Shown piece after piece: positions 9,403 to 18,902 of a DNA stretch of 64,000 nt. The DNA is from Cognatishimia sp. SS12 (GTDB lineage: Bacteria > Pseudomonadota > Alphaproteobacteria > Rhodobacterales > Rhodobacteraceae). Position 1 is the stretch's first letter. The number at the start of each line of letters is the position of its first letter. The stretch spans positions 281,351 to 345,350 of the forward strand of contig NZ_JAQNCZ010000005.1 in the NCBI RefSeq assembly GCF_028369055.1, in the 5' to 3' direction. The notes beneath the pieces are model-generated. The model searched no databases, was not told the origin of the DNA, and worked only from the letters and a program-made list of their open reading frames with translations. Both the position numbers and the translations under genes were made by a program.

Positions 9403-9842
9403 TCCAAAAACGCCTCAATCACACCAGTGTCTTGGTTAAGATTGAAGTAGAGGTCTCCTGATGAGAAATCATCGAACTCGCTGTCAAAATACATCACCTG
9501 CACGTCAAAGATCAGACCAACGTCTGGATCATAGTGGGCATTCAGCTCTTCAAAGCCAATGCCGCTAAACCCCATGCCGCCAGCGACACCGATGGTGCGA
9601 CATTGGCGGCCACCGACTTCGTCGTAAGGCGGGGACAACACCAGCAAATGGAACGAGCCAGCCGCAGGCTCGATGGTATCCAGCAGGGCAAGTCGCACAG
9701 CGCCATTGGCATAGCTGCGTGAGAACTCTTCCCATGGCTCATAGATCGCATCGGCACGGGCCTGCCAGTCGCATTCAGAAATCTCTTGTGCCATGGCGGG
9801 TGTGGCCAGCAGCATGGATGCAATCAAAGCGGATTTCAGCAC
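9399..9842 (-). CDS. Secreted protein of unknown function in the pdxJ-acpS cluster
   Basis: 147 residues with a clear signal peptide ([18 protein letters not shown], cleavage before QEIS). The mature part is acidic and rich in aromatic residues ([20 protein letters not shown]) and holds two Cys (in SECDW and RQCRT) that could pair in the periplasm. I do not recognise the family. It is inserted between pdxJ and acpS and coupled to acpS by an ATGA overlap, so it is expressed with the core cluster, although no functional link can be read from the sequence. Confidence 0.65.
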   Translation of the reverse strand: MLKSALIASMLLATPAMAQEISECDWQARADAIYEPWEEFSRSYANGAVRLALLDTIEPAAGSFHLLVLSPPYDEVGGRQCRTIGVAGGMGFSGIGFEELNAHYDPDVGLIFDVQVMYFDSEFDDFSSGDLYFNLNQDTGVIEAFLE

Positions 9843-9893
9843 GTCAAATCTCCGAATGTGTTAGTCATATGATGGGATGGCACCGCTCTATTG

Positions 9894-10643
9894 TCATGCG
9901 CTTTGTTGGTCGGCGCGCGCCAAATCCATCAAACGACGCATTTCCTTGATCGAGGCGTCCATGCCAACAAACAGTGCTTCGCCCATCAAAAAATGGCCAA
10001 TGTTCAATTCTTTGATCTCTGGCAGCGAGGCAACAGGCTGGACAGTATCATAGGTCAGCCCATGCCCGGCATGCACCTCAAGGCCAAGCCCATGGGCAAA
10101 GCTGGCCATCTTGGTCAGCCGCGCCAATTCGGCATCGCGCTCGGCAAATTTGCCTTCGGCGTGAAAGTCGCAATAGGCCCCAGTGTGCAGCTCGATCACC
10201 TGTGCGCCAATGCGATGCGCCGCTTCGATTTGCGGGCGGTCCGCTGCAATAAAGATCGAGACCCGACAACCTGCATCACGTAAAGGCGCGATGTAATGCG
10301 CCAGGCGGTTTTCCTCACGGGCGACCTCTAGCCCGCCCTCGGTGGTCTTTTCCTCGCGCTTTTCAGGCACGATGCAGACGGCGTGGGGTTTATGGCGCAG
10401 CGCGATTTGCTGCATCTCGTCGGTGGCCGCCATTTCAAAATTCAACGGCACTGTCAGTGCCTCCATCAAGGCGTCGATATCCGCATCCATGATATGGCGG
10501 CGGTCTTCGCGCAGATGCGCGGTGATCCCATCCGCGCCCGCCGCCTCGGCCAATTTGGCCGCGCGCACTGGATCAGGATAGGCCCCGCCGCGCGCATTGC
10601 GCACTGTGGCAACGTGATCAATATTTACACCCAAGCGCAGCAT
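9894..10643 (-). CDS. pdxJ: Pyridoxine 5'-phosphate synthase
   Basis: PdxJ condenses 3-amino-1-hydroxyacetone phosphate with deoxyxylulose 5-phosphate to form pyridoxine 5'-phosphate. The 249-residue TIM barrel starts [19 protein letters not shown] and contains [12 protein letters not shown] and [11 protein letters not shown], all family signatures. It is followed by a secreted-protein gene and acpS in the same direction. Confidence 0.96.
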   Translation of the reverse strand: MLRLGVNIDHVATVRNARGGAYPDPVRAAKLAEAAGADGITAHLREDRRHIMDADIDALMEALTVPLNFEMAATDEMQQIALRHKPHAVCIVPEKREEKTTEGGLEVAREENRLAHYIAPLRDAGCRVSIFIAADRPQIEAAHRIGAQVIELHTGAYCDFHAEGKFAERDAELARLTKMASFAHGLGLEVHAGHGLTYDTVQPVASLPEIKELNIGHFLMGEALFVGMDASIKEMRRLMDLARADQQSA

Positions 10644-10711
10644 GGCGTCCGCTCCTTCGTCTTTTGCGCCGACCCTAGACGCAGCCGGGCGCAGAGAAAA
10701 CCGAATTTTCG

Positions 10712-11383
10712 TTATTTTTTGGCCTTGGCTGCGCCATCTGAAACCTGCGCCTTGGCGCGTTCCGCTTTCGATTTCAGTTTCTCAAACTTGGCCTGAATCT
10801 GCTTGGCGCGCCGCTTCTGATAGGCCCGGATCACCGGCACCGACAGATAATAGGCCACAGTGGCCGCTACAAAACCGGGCAGGATGCCGCCGATCAAATA
10901 TGGATAGAAGACCTCATCCCAAAAGATCGACAGCCCGCGCCAATCCATGTCGGCGTCCGTGAACATCGCCCAGAAGTTATGCAAAAGGTCGCCGCCCGCA
11001 TTGCCAAACTTGCCGACAAGGCTGCTTTCCTGGCCTTCCTGAAACTCTGTGCCCAGCAGGAAATGCCCGGTCTTAAGCGAAATCACCCCAATCGGAATAT
11101 AAGTGAGCGGATTGCCAAAAAATGTGCCCAATAGAGCCGCCAAAAGGTTGCCCTGCACCAGCCGAGACATCATGGCCGCCACCACGAAATGCAGCCCATA
11201 AAAGGGGGTGAATGTGGTGAACACCCCGGCCCAAAGCCCGCGCGCGATCCGTTCGGGAGAGCCGGGCAAGCGCCGCAGCCGATGCCGGACATAGTAAAAC
11301 GCCCGCGTCCAGCCACCACGGGGCCAGAAGAAATCCTGTACCATCTGCAGGATTGGTCGTCTGTCCCGGCGCTTAAAGACCAA
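10712..11383 (-). CDS. DUF2062 membrane protein
   Basis: 223 residues. The central region [19 protein letters not shown], followed by three or four hydrophobic segments and [12 protein letters not shown], is diagnostic of DUF2062. The C-terminus is a long, highly charged Lys/Ala helix (about 185-223), probably cytoplasmic. The start is TTG with AAGGA seven bases upstream. The family often neighbours core genes in Alphaproteobacteria; no activity is known. It lies between the Rel/Spo gene and pdxJ. Confidence 0.75.
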   Translation of the reverse strand: MVFKRRDRRPILQMVQDFFWPRGGWTRAFYYVRHRLRRLPGSPERIARGLWAGVFTTFTPFYGLHFVVAAMMSRLVQGNLLAALLGTFFGNPLTYIPIGVISLKTGHFLLGTEFQEGQESSLVGKFGNAGGDLLHNFWAMFTDADMDWRGLSIFWDEVFYPYLIGGILPGFVAATVAYYLSVPVIRAYQKRRAKQIQAKFEKLKSKAERAKAQVSDGAAKAKK

Positions 11384-11406
11384 TGGCGTTTCCTTGTGGG
11401 TTGGGG

Positions 11407-13545
11407 CTACTCTGGTTGGACGGTCGGAGTGGCGCGGCTTGGGTCGCGGTGACGCTCAATCGCGGCCACTTCGCTTTCGGCCTGTAGGGCCAGCATCAGT
11501 GAATGCAGATGTTCTGTGTCGCGCAGCTCCACATGTACCAAAAGCCGAAAGAAATCGGGCTTCCGGTCGGTGAATTCCAGATCAGCGATATTGGCCTTGT
11601 GCTCGCCAATCAACGAACAGATGCGCCCCAGAACGCCTGCATCATTGGCAATCGTCAGGTCAATCGTGGCCCCATAGACCGCCTTATGCTTGCCTGTCTG
11701 CCAGTGCAAATCCATCCAGCGTTCGGGCTGATCTTCGAAATGCGAGAGGTTTTCGCAATCTATCGCATGGGCCACCACGCCTTTGCCGCGGTAGGTGATG
11801 CCCACGATGCGCTCCCCCGGGAGGGGGTCACAACAGGGCGCGCGCTGCAGGTTCTGGTCGGGTGACAGGCCGATAACCGCACGATCTGCAGAGACCTCTT
11901 CGCGCTCATCAGGGGTCAGTTCCGGATAGACCGCCTCCACGACTTCATGGGCGTTCAGCTCTGCGCTGCCAAGTCGCGCCAGCAGGGTTTCGCGGTCATC
12001 CAGCCGCAATTGGCGCGCCGCCATATCCAGAACTTTTTCCGTCGGGCGTTTGCCCACATGGTGAAACGCCGCGCGGGCGAGCTCATAACCCAGTTTGACA
12101 AAGCGTTCATGATCCTGCGCGCGCAAGGCGCGGCGAATGGCGGATTTGGCTTTGCCGGTGGTTGCGACATCCAGCCAGGTGGCCTGCGGCATCTGCCCAT
12201 GGGCGGTGATGATTTCGACCGACTGACCGTTCTTGATCCGCGTCCACAGCGGCACGCGAATATGATCGATCTTGGCCCCAACGCAGGCATTGCCGATCCG
12301 GGTGTGGATCGCATAGGCAAAATCAATGGGCGTCGCGCCGCGGGGCAGTTTGACCACATCGCCCTTGGGCGAGAAACAGAACACCTGGTCCTGATACATC
12401 TCAAGCTTGACCGCTTCGAGGAAATCAGCGTGATCCTCTTCGCTGTCAAACTGCTCGGTCAACGAGCGGATCCAGCGCGCCGGGTCCACCGCAAAAGGGT
12501 TTTCGCCGCGCACGCCATCGCGATAGGACCAATGCGCCGCCACGCCGGTTTCGGCCACATCATGCATTTGCCGCGTGCGGATCTGCACTTCGACGCGGCG
12601 CCCGTCGCGGCCTGATACCGTGGTGTGGATGGAACGATAGCCGTTTGATTTTGGCTGGCTGATGTAATCCTTAAACCGTCCGGGCACCGCTCGCCACCGC
12701 TGGTGGATCGCGCCTAGCACGCGGTAGCAGTCATTTTCGGTCTGGGTGATAATGCGGAACCCATAGATGTCCGACAGACGCGAGAACCCCTGATCCTTTT
12801 CCTGCATCTTGCGCCAGATCGAATAGGGTTTTTTGGCGCGGCCAATGACACTGGCAGTGATATCCGCCTTGTCGAGTTCCGTGGTGACGTCATTGGTGAT
12901 GCGCTCAACCACATCGCCGGTTTCTTTTTGCAGCGTGATAAAGCGGCGCATGATCGAGGCGCGCCCCTCGGGGTTCAGCACCTTGAAGGCGAGATCTTCG
13001 AGCTCCTCGCGCATGGATTGCATCCCCATCCGCCCGGCCAGCGGCGCATAGATATCCATGGTTTCGCGCGCTTTCACCACCTGCTTTTGTGGCCGCATGG
13101 CGCGGATCGTGCGCATGTTGTGCAGCCGGTCGGCCAGTTTGACCAGGATCACCCGCAGGTCCTTGGACATCGCCATGAAAAGCTTGCGGAAGTTTTCGGC
13201 CTGTTTGGTCTCGCTGGAGGCGAGCTGCAAGTTGGTCAGCTTGGTGACGCCATCCACCAGCATGGCCACCTCTTCGCCAAAGCGTGCGGACACCTCGCCA
13301 TATGAGGCTTTGGTATCTTCGATCGTGTCATGCAGGAGCGCGGTGATGATGGTCGCATCATCAAGCTGCTGTTCCGTCAGGATCGCGGCGACTTCGATGG
13401 GGTGGGTAAAATAGGGCTCTCCCGAATGCCGGAATTGCCCCTCATGCATCTGGAGGCCAAAGTCATAGGCCTCGCGGATGAGTTTTTCGTTGGTTTTGGG
13501 GTTATAGGCCCGGACGAGTTCGACCAGATCGTCAGCCGGAATCAT
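11407..13545 (-). CDS. Bifunctional (p)ppGpp synthetase/hydrolase (Rel/Spo)
   Basis: The stringent-response enzyme makes and destroys (p)ppGpp. The 712 residues carry an intact HD hydrolase domain (HDTIED at 72-77), the synthetase domain with RFKDYISQPKSNGYRSIHTT (290-309), a TGS domain (around 400-465) and a C-terminal ACT domain (around 635-705). The RFKD motif and intact HD motif together predict both activities, as expected for the single long RSH enzyme of Alphaproteobacteria. It follows rpoZ by 35 bases, the usual rpoZ-spoT order. Confidence 0.95.
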   Translation of the reverse strand: MIPADDLVELVRAYNPKTNEKLIREAYDFGLQMHEGQFRHSGEPYFTHPIEVAAILTEQQLDDATIITALLHDTIEDTKASYGEVSARFGEEVAMLVDGVTKLTNLQLASSETKQAENFRKLFMAMSKDLRVILVKLADRLHNMRTIRAMRPQKQVVKARETMDIYAPLAGRMGMQSMREELEDLAFKVLNPEGRASIMRRFITLQKETGDVVERITNDVTTELDKADITASVIGRAKKPYSIWRKMQEKDQGFSRLSDIYGFRIITQTENDCYRVLGAIHQRWRAVPGRFKDYISQPKSNGYRSIHTTVSGRDGRRVEVQIRTRQMHDVAETGVAAHWSYRDGVRGENPFAVDPARWIRSLTEQFDSEEDHADFLEAVKLEMYQDQVFCFSPKGDVVKLPRGATPIDFAYAIHTRIGNACVGAKIDHIRVPLWTRIKNGQSVEIITAHGQMPQATWLDVATTGKAKSAIRRALRAQDHERFVKLGYELARAAFHHVGKRPTEKVLDMAARQLRLDDRETLLARLGSAELNAHEVVEAVYPELTPDEREEVSADRAVIGLSPDQNLQRAPCCDPLPGERIVGITYRGKGVVAHAIDCENLSHFEDQPERWMDLHWQTGKHKAVYGATIDLTIANDAGVLGRICSLIGEHKANIADLEFTDRKPDFFRLLVHVELRDTEHLHSLMLALQAESEVAAIERHRDPSRATPTVQPE

Positions 13546-13580
13546 AGTGCCTCGTCTTCCCCTGAGGTTCGGGCCCGGCG

Positions 13581-13937
13581 TCAGCCTTGGCCTTGTGCTT
13601 CCATCAGCGCGCGCAGCAGCTTTTCTTCGGACATGTCGTCGTCAGATGGCTTGTCTGCAGTTTCCGCACCCATCAGCAGCGCCATGGAATCCTCTTCAGG
13701 TTCATCCACTTCGATCTGATGCTGGTTGCTTTCGATCAGACGCTCGCGCAATTCATCTGCGGTCTGAGTTTCTTCAGCAATCTCGCGCAGGGACACAACA
13801 GGGTTTTTGTCGTTGTCGCGGTCCACGGTGATGGCGGCACCGGCAGAAATTTCGCGCGCACGATGTGCGGCAAGCATCACAAGTTCAAAACGGTTAGGAA
13901 CCTTGTCGACGCAATCTTCTACGGTAACGCGGGCCAT
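13581..13937 (-). CDS. rpoZ: RNA polymerase omega subunit
   Basis: Omega helps assemble RNA polymerase. The 118 residues start [20 protein letters not shown], continue with [11 protein letters not shown], and end in an acidic tail. The ATG at 13937 is chosen because GGAGTG just upstream is its ribosome-binding site; an ATG at 13949 overlaps that site. It precedes the Rel/Spo gene in the same direction. Confidence 0.95.
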   Translation of the reverse strand: MARVTVEDCVDKVPNRFELVMLAAHRAREISAGAAITVDRDNDKNPVVSLREIAEETQTADELRERLIESNQHQIEVDEPEEDSMALLMGAETADKPSDDDMSEEKLLRALMEAQGQG

Positions 13938-14011
13938 CGGGCACTCCATTATCTGGTCTGGATCAGAAAGTGTGTATCTAGGACGGATCAGACCGGGTTA
14001 CAAGCAGATTG

Positions 14012-14572
14012 TCATAGGCGCACAACGGCTTTGCGGTCACTTTCCGGCAATTTTTCCAGCATCCGAGTTACAGATAGGCCGGAAACCGGATGAATCCAGT
14101 CTGGCGCGACCTCGGCAAGTGGCACCAGCACAAAAGCGCGGTCCTGCAATCGCGGATGCGGGAGAATCAGTTGCTCTGGTGCGCGGGTGGTCTGCTGCGC
14201 CAATGGCAAATCGCGCCAATGTTCGAATGTGGCCCGGTCCGGGCGCACCAAAGCCCCCTGCCCGATGAGGTCAATATCAAGCGTGCGCGCGCCCCAGCGT
14301 TTGTGCCGCACCCGGCCGCAGGCCGCCTCAACCCGATGCAACACCGAAAGCAGCGCAGCTGGGTCCAGATCGCTGCGTACAACGGCAGCGGCATTGACAT
14401 AATCGGGCCCCGATCCGGCCGGAAAAGCCGGGGTCGCAAAACAATCGCTCACCCTATGCGAGAAGACGCCATGATCGGGCAGCGACCGGAGCGCGAACTT
14501 TATCGTTTCCAGCGGTGATCCATGGTCGGAATCGGCATTCCCACCAAAAGCCAACATACTGTAATTACTCAT
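14012..14572 (-). CDS. folK: 2-amino-4-hydroxy-6-hydroxymethyldihydropteridine pyrophosphokinase
   Basis: FolK transfers pyrophosphate from ATP to the pterin precursor of folate. The 186 residues begin MSNYSMLAFGGNADSD (position of the family's GSN motif) and contain the HPPK signature KRWGARTLDIDLIGQ followed by LPHPRLQDRAFVLVPL. It is the first gene of the minus-strand cluster, about 74 bases before rpoZ. Confidence 0.92.
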   Translation of the reverse strand: MSNYSMLAFGGNADSDHGSPLETIKFALRSLPDHGVFSHRVSDCFATPAFPAGSGPDYVNAAAVVRSDLDPAALLSVLHRVEAACGRVRHKRWGARTLDIDLIGQGALVRPDRATFEHWRDLPLAQQTTRAPEQLILPHPRLQDRAFVLVPLAEVAPDWIHPVSGLSVTRMLEKLPESDRKAVVRL

Positions 14573-14730
14573 CTTTATTCACACCTATCCGAAAGAATTA
14601 GCCCCCATACCGAAGAACCAACCACCGCCTCTTGCGAGCCAAACAAAAATCTTTAGCCTAAGTATTCCACGCGCGCATATTTTTTTTCTCACTCACTCAG
14701 TCGCGCGGTATTTTACTGGAAGGACATTTA

Positions 14731-15303
14731 ATGTTTTACAAGGACGAACGGCTTGCGCTGTTCATTGACGGGTCGAATCTATATGCGGCGGCAAAGTCGC
14801 TGGGGTTTGACATCGACTATAAACTCCTTCGAGCAGAGTTCATGAGACGCGGCAAACTGCTGCGCGCCTTTTACTATACGGCACTTCTGGAAAATGACGA
14901 GTACTCGCCGATCCGCCCGCTGGTGGACTGGCTGCATTATAATGGGTTCACCATGGTCACGAAACCGGCCAAGGAATACACAGATAGCCAAGGCCGCCGT
15001 AAGGTCAAAGGCAACATGGACATCGAGCTTGCAGTCAACGCGATGGAGCTTGCGCCACATGTCGATCACATTGTGCTTTTCTCAGGTGATGGCGATTTCC
15101 GCCCCCTGATCGAAAGCCTGCAGCGCCAGGGCGTGCGCGTATCGGTGGTATCCACCATCCGCAGCCAACCGCCGATGATCTCTGACGAACTGCGCCGTCA
15201 GGCCGATAACTTCATTGAACTTGAAGGTCTGAAGGATGTCATTGGCCGTCCGCCGCGCGAACCGGCACCGGGCGAAGAAGAAACTGACTATTCTTCTGCC
15301 TAA
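14731..15303 (+). CDS. NYN-domain (LabA/DUF88-type) putative ribonuclease
   Basis: A 190-residue PIN-like protein. FIDGSNLYAAAKSLG places a conserved acidic residue at Asp13, GNMDIELAVNAM gives the central acidic pair, and LFSGDGDFRPL the third motif; this is the NYN catalytic set proposed for metal-dependent RNases. GGAAGGA precedes the ATG and a strong terminator follows the stop, so it is its own transcription unit. The substrate is unknown. It is transcribed away from folK and lies upstream of ispH. Confidence 0.8.
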   Translation: MFYKDERLALFIDGSNLYAAAKSLGFDIDYKLLRAEFMRRGKLLRAFYYTALLENDEYSPIRPLVDWLHYNGFTMVTKPAKEYTDSQGRRKVKGNMDIELAVNAMELAPHVDHIVLFSGDGDFRPLIESLQRQGVRVSVVSTIRSQPPMISDELRRQADNFIELEGLKDVIGRPPREPAPGEEETDYSSA

Positions 15304-15310
15304 GGATCAG

Positions 15311-15335
15311 ACCGGGGCCCCGCGCCCCGGTTTTT
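15311..15335 (+). terminator. Intrinsic terminator after the NYN gene
   Basis: ACCGGGGC (15311-15318) pairs with GCCCCGGT (15324-15331) and a run of T follows. It lies 7 bases after the stop codon. Confidence 0.9.
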
Positions 15336-15426
15336 CAGTCCTCGATAGGCACCCTGCCTGCCACACGGCCTTTACCTCGCCGTGCGAAGGAATTACCTCT
15401 GAGGCAACAGATCAGAGGGCCTCGGC

Positions 15427-16392
15427 ATGAGCAAACCAAAGCTGAACATCTTTCTCGCTGCACCGCGCGGCTTTTGCGCGGGCGTGGATCGGGCCATCAA
15501 GATTGTCGAGATGGCGCTGCAAAAATGGGGTGCGCCGGTCTATGTGCGCCATGAGATCGTGCACAATAAATTTGTCGTCGACGGGCTGCGCGAAAAAGGC
15601 GCCGTCTTTGTAGAAGAGTTGAGCGATTGCCCCGATGACCGCCCGGTGATCTTTTCTGCCCATGGCGTTGCCAAATCCGTCCCCGCCGAGGCGAGCCGCC
15701 GCGAGATGGTCTTTGTGGATGCAACCTGCCCGCTGGTCTCCAAAGTCCATATCGAGGCTGAGCGCCATTCAGAAGCGGGGCTGCAAATCATCATGATTGG
15801 CCACGCTGGCCACCCGGAAACCATCGGCACCATGGGCCAGTTGCCCGACGGCGAGGTGCTGCTGGTTGAGACCGAGGCTGACGTAGACACCATCGAGGTA
15901 CGTGATCCTGAAAAGCTGGCGTTTGTGACCCAGACGACCCTGTCTGTCGATGACACCATCGGCATTGTTGCCGCGCTTAACAAACGGTTTCCCAAGATTG
16001 TCGGCCCGCATAAAGAAGACATCTGCTATGCCACCACGAACCGACAGCTGGCGGTGAAAGCCATGGCCGAGAAATGCGATGCCATGCTGGTCGTGGGCGC
16101 GCCAAATTCCTCCAATTCGCGCCGCTTGGTCGAGGTCGGCGCAAAGGCGGGCTGCAGCTATTCGCAGCTGGTTCAGCGCGGCACAGATATCGACTGGCGC
16201 GCGCTTGACGGCATCACCTCGGTCGGCATCACGGCCGGTGCCTCAGCCCCCGAAGTGCTGGTGAACGAAGTTATTGATGCGTTCCGCGATCGCTATGATG
16301 TGACGGTCGAAGTGGTGGAAACCGCCGTTGAGACCGTGAACTTCAAAGTGCCGCGCGTGCTGCGAGATGTGGAACAAGCCGCGGCGCTCTAA
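15427..16392 (+). CDS. ispH: 4-hydroxy-3-methylbut-2-enyl diphosphate reductase
   Basis: IspH is the last enzyme of the non-mevalonate isoprenoid pathway and carries an iron-sulfur cluster. In the 321 residues the three cluster ligands are visible: Cys17 ([12 protein letters not shown]), Cys101 ([12 protein letters not shown]) and Cys200 ([10 protein letters not shown]); HAGHPE supplies the catalytic His/Glu. Its stop overlaps the convergent Excalibur-like gene by four bases. Confidence 0.96.
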   Translation: MSKPKLNIFLAAPRGFCAGVDRAIKIVEMALQKWGAPVYVRHEIVHNKFVVDGLREKGAVFVEELSDCPDDRPVIFSAHGVAKSVPAEASRREMVFVDATCPLVSKVHIEAERHSEAGLQIIMIGHAGHPETIGTMGQLPDGEVLLVETEADVDTIEVRDPEKLAFVTQTTLSVDDTIGIVAALNKRFPKIVGPHKEDICYATTNRQLAVKAMAEKCDAMLVVGAPNSSNSRRLVEVGAKAGCSYSQLVQRGTDIDWRALDGITSVGITAGASAPEVLVNEVIDAFRDRYDVTVEVVETAVETVNFKVPRVLRDVEQAAAL

Positions 16393-16631
16393 CGCTCGCA
16401 AGCGACGCCATCCCCGTCCCGATCAAGCCCGTAAGGATCAGGCCCGACCACGCGGATGGGACCTTGGACATAGAGCGGCCCATTGCCCGAGCCCGATGCA
16501 CAATCAACGTCTGGGCCATTGGGCGGCAGGCAGGCCCCTTGGTAACTGGTGTGACAGCTCTGCGCGGCAACTGAGGGTGCGGCGGCCATGAGCGACAGTG
16601 TGGAAAAAGAGATAATTTTAATAAAATTCAT
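16389..16631 (-). CDS. Small secreted Excalibur-like calcium-binding protein
   Basis: 80 residues. A signal peptide ([23 protein letters not shown]) is followed by a Cys-rich segment ([19 protein letters not shown]) and a C-terminal [15 protein letters not shown], which matches the Excalibur motif with its DxDxDG calcium loop. The ATG at 16631 has GGACGAG just upstream; an ATG at 16640 lacks a site. Excalibur domains are common in secreted nucleases and envelope proteins, but here the domain stands alone. The role is unknown. Confidence 0.7.
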   Translation of the reverse strand: MNFIKIISFSTLSLMAAAPSVAAQSCHTSYQGACLPPNGPDVDCASGSGNGPLYVQGPIRVVGPDPYGLDRDGDGVACER

Positions 16632-16730
16632 CTCGTCCATATGTGACCGCTATGCGCGCTTTGCAAGCGCAGGCCCTCCGCGCGCAAATTAAGCTGGACG
16701 CGGCCCGGTCAAGTTCGCTATCGCCCCCTT

Positions 16731-17195
16731 ATGGCAGACCTACACGCATATACCGACGGAGCATGCTCCGGTAATCCCGGCCCGGGCGGCTGGGGTGTCT
16801 TGCTGCGCGCCACCGAGGGCGCGCGCATCCTCAAAGAACGCGAGCTTTCTGGCGGCGAAGCGGACACCACCAACAACCGCATGGAATTGATGGCCGCCAT
16901 CATGGCGCTTGAAACGCTGGAACGACCCAGCGCGCTGACCATTGTGACCGACAGCGCCTATGTGAAAAATGGCGTGACAGGCTGGATTCACGGCTGGAAG
17001 CGCAACGGCTGGAAAACCTCTGCGAAAAAGCCGGTAAAAAATGTCGAGCTCTGGCAGCGGCTGGATGCGGCACAGGCGCGCCATCAGGTGACATGGGAAT
17101 GGGTCAAGGGGCATGCCGGCCATCCAGAAAATGAAAAGGCCGATGAACTGGCCCGCGCGGGGATGGCCCCGTTCAAACCCGGAAAAGACACATGA
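16731..17195 (+). CDS. rnhA: Ribonuclease HI
   Basis: RNase HI degrades RNA in RNA-DNA hybrids. The 154 residues hold the acidic catalytic set Asp9 ([14 protein letters not shown]), Glu52 (NNRMELMA), Asp74 (TDSAYV) and Asp138 (NEKADELA), plus His128 in KGHAGHP. Its stop overlaps the next gene by four bases (ATGA). Confidence 0.96.
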   Translation: MADLHAYTDGACSGNPGPGGWGVLLRATEGARILKERELSGGEADTTNNRMELMAAIMALETLERPSALTIVTDSAYVKNGVTGWIHGWKRNGWKTSAKKPVKNVELWQRLDAAQARHQVTWEWVKGHAGHPENEKADELARAGMAPFKPGKDT

Positions 17196-17815
17196 CCGTG
17201 GTCGCCTTTCTTGATTGGGCTTCGGTGCTGGTTTTTGCCATCACGGGTGCATTGGTGGCGAGCCGCGCGCAGCTCGATCTGGTGGGTTTTGCCTTTATCG
17301 CCTGCCTGACGGCGGTGGGTGGCGGCACCTTGCGCGATCTATTGTTGGGGCGCGATCCGGTGTTCTGGGTGGGGCAGCCGGGGTATATCCTTGTGGCTTG
17401 CGCTGCGGCTTTGGTGGTGTTTTTCACCGCGCATCTTCTGGAAAGCCGCTATCGCACCCTTTTATGGCTCGATAGCGTTGCGCTCTCGGTTGCGGTGGCC
17501 GCCGGATCGGGCGTTGCCATCAACCTTGGGCATAATCCGGTGATCGTGGTGCTGATGGGGATCTCGACCGGATGCCTCGGCGGGCTGATGCGCGATGTAG
17601 TCTGCAACGAGGTGCCCCTATTGCTGAAACAGGGCGAAATCTACGCGACCGCCGCCTTCGCCGGGGCCAGTGCCGCGCTGGTGGCGCAATATTTTGGCCT
17701 CAGCGGCCTGCCGGCGCTGTCTGTCTGCGCAGGCACCACCTGGGTGCTGCGCGCCGGGTCTTTGCTGTTTGGCTGGAGCCTACCTGTCTATAAGGCGCGC
17801 CCGCCACAGCAGTGA
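17192..17815 (+). CDS. TRIC-family (UPF0126) cation channel membrane protein
   Basis: 207 residues with about seven hydrophobic segments arranged as two copies of the UPF0126 unit: the first contains [20 protein letters not shown] and the second [19 protein letters not shown], both with the Gly-rich kink and following Arg-Asp of the trimeric intracellular cation channel family. It is translationally coupled to rnhA. Ion selectivity cannot be told from the sequence. Confidence 0.85.
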   Translation: MTVVAFLDWASVLVFAITGALVASRAQLDLVGFAFIACLTAVGGGTLRDLLLGRDPVFWVGQPGYILVACAAALVVFFTAHLLESRYRTLLWLDSVALSVAVAAGSGVAINLGHNPVIVVLMGISTGCLGGLMRDVVCNEVPLLLKQGEIYATAAFAGASAALVAQYFGLSGLPALSVCAGTTWVLRAGSLLFGWSLPVYKARPPQQ

Positions 17816-17827
17816 AAGCGCAGGCCG

Positions 17828-18830
17828 CTAGGCCTGTGCCATTTCAAATTCGTCAATCTTGTCGAGGAATTTCTTGAACCCGCTCTTCTCGCGCAGGCGG
17901 GCCGCTTGTGATCTGTGCCACTCAAAGGCCTCTTCGTGATAGCCGCGCAGCTGGGCATCGCACAGCAGCTGCGCCTTGATTTCCAGGGCGCGATGGAAAT
18001 TCAGCGCAAGCCGCGCGTCCTGAGTTTCATTCTTGTTAAAGCGCTTCCAATAGGCACCTTCGATGCCTTTTTTGATGATGATTGGCGCGCCCACGCAAAC
18101 GTTTGTTCAACATCGAATCCATCGAGCGCAGGGCATAATGGTTCAGCTGTGCCGCCCCATACCCGTAAGACTCCGAAACGAATAAGGCGCTTTGGATTTG
18201 CTCTTCTGTCAGTCGCTGACCATCGGGCAGCACCCAGTGCAGATCACGCGCTGTTTCGCTGAGAAACGGGCGATGCACCCCCATGCGGACAAACTTGCTA
18301 GAATTGCGAAACAGGGTTTTGAAGAACCGATTGTCCTCTGCGGTGCTGTTCTCATGTTCGGTCAGGGTAAAGCCAAGCGGCACGGGCGCCTGATCCAGAT
18401 GCGCGACATCCGCATTGCCATAGATGCGCCAGACAAAGGAAATCGCGTCTGCCTCGGGGTGGCGGCGGATGAGGCCCGGCAGGGTCTTATCGCCGGTATT
18501 GATCTGCAGATATTCATCGACATCAATCACCATGAGCCAATTGGCATTGCGCACGGCTGGTTCATATTCGGCCCACATCAGCGCGCTTTTCTGTGGCCCC
18601 CGCCGCATAACGCGATTGAAGCGGTGGTGCACAATACCCATGCGATTGAGGCACCTCAGAATATGGTCGGTCTGATCGCTGCAATCATTGGTGAAGATCA
18701 CAAAATCAGACACGCCCAGCGCCAGATAATGCGAGACCCAATCCAGAATGTAGGGGCCTTCGTCTTTCATTGACGTGACCACGGTGATTTTAGGCGCTTT
18801 GGTCTGCGCGCCAACAGAAATTTCAGGCAT
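17828..18830 (-). pseudogene. Glycosyltransferase family 2-type gene, frameshifted near its 3' end
   Basis: The first frame (18830 down to about 18070) encodes PKITVVTSMKDEGPYILDWV, a VIDVDEYL metal-binding motif and GYGAAQLNHYALRSMDSML, a cytoplasmic glycosyltransferase of the kind acting on surface polysaccharide. It then ends in out-of-register HHQKRHRRCLLEAL. The expected C-terminus (EGAYWKRFNKNETQDARLAL) continues in another frame to 17828. The join falls at a run of six A in the mRNA (complement of 18068-18073); removing one A gives a continuous protein. It may be a real loss of function, a sequencing error or rare slippage. Its ATG at 18830 lies in an inverted repeat. Confidence 0.75.
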
Positions 18831-18865
18831 CAAAACAGCTCAAACAGAATTCAATGCCTGAAATT
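18819..18865 (-). repeat. 12-bp inverted repeat over the glycosyltransferase start codon
   Basis: AATTTCAGGCAT (18819-18830) and ATGCCTGAAATT (18854-18865) are perfect reverse complements separated by 23 bases. In the minus-strand mRNA the second arm lies in the leader and the first arm is the start codon plus the next three codons, so the AUG would be inside the stem. No strong ribosome-binding site is seen in the loop and no T run follows, so it does not look like a terminator. Confidence 0.7.
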
Positions 18866-18902
18866 AACGCGCAAAAATTGAAATCACAAATACAAGATCG
18901 CG

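Noticed and set aside
13955..13994. GGTCTG...CAGACC inverted repeat in the rpoZ leader
   Set aside because: Six-base arms with imperfect extension and no T run; could be chance, so not listed as a feature.
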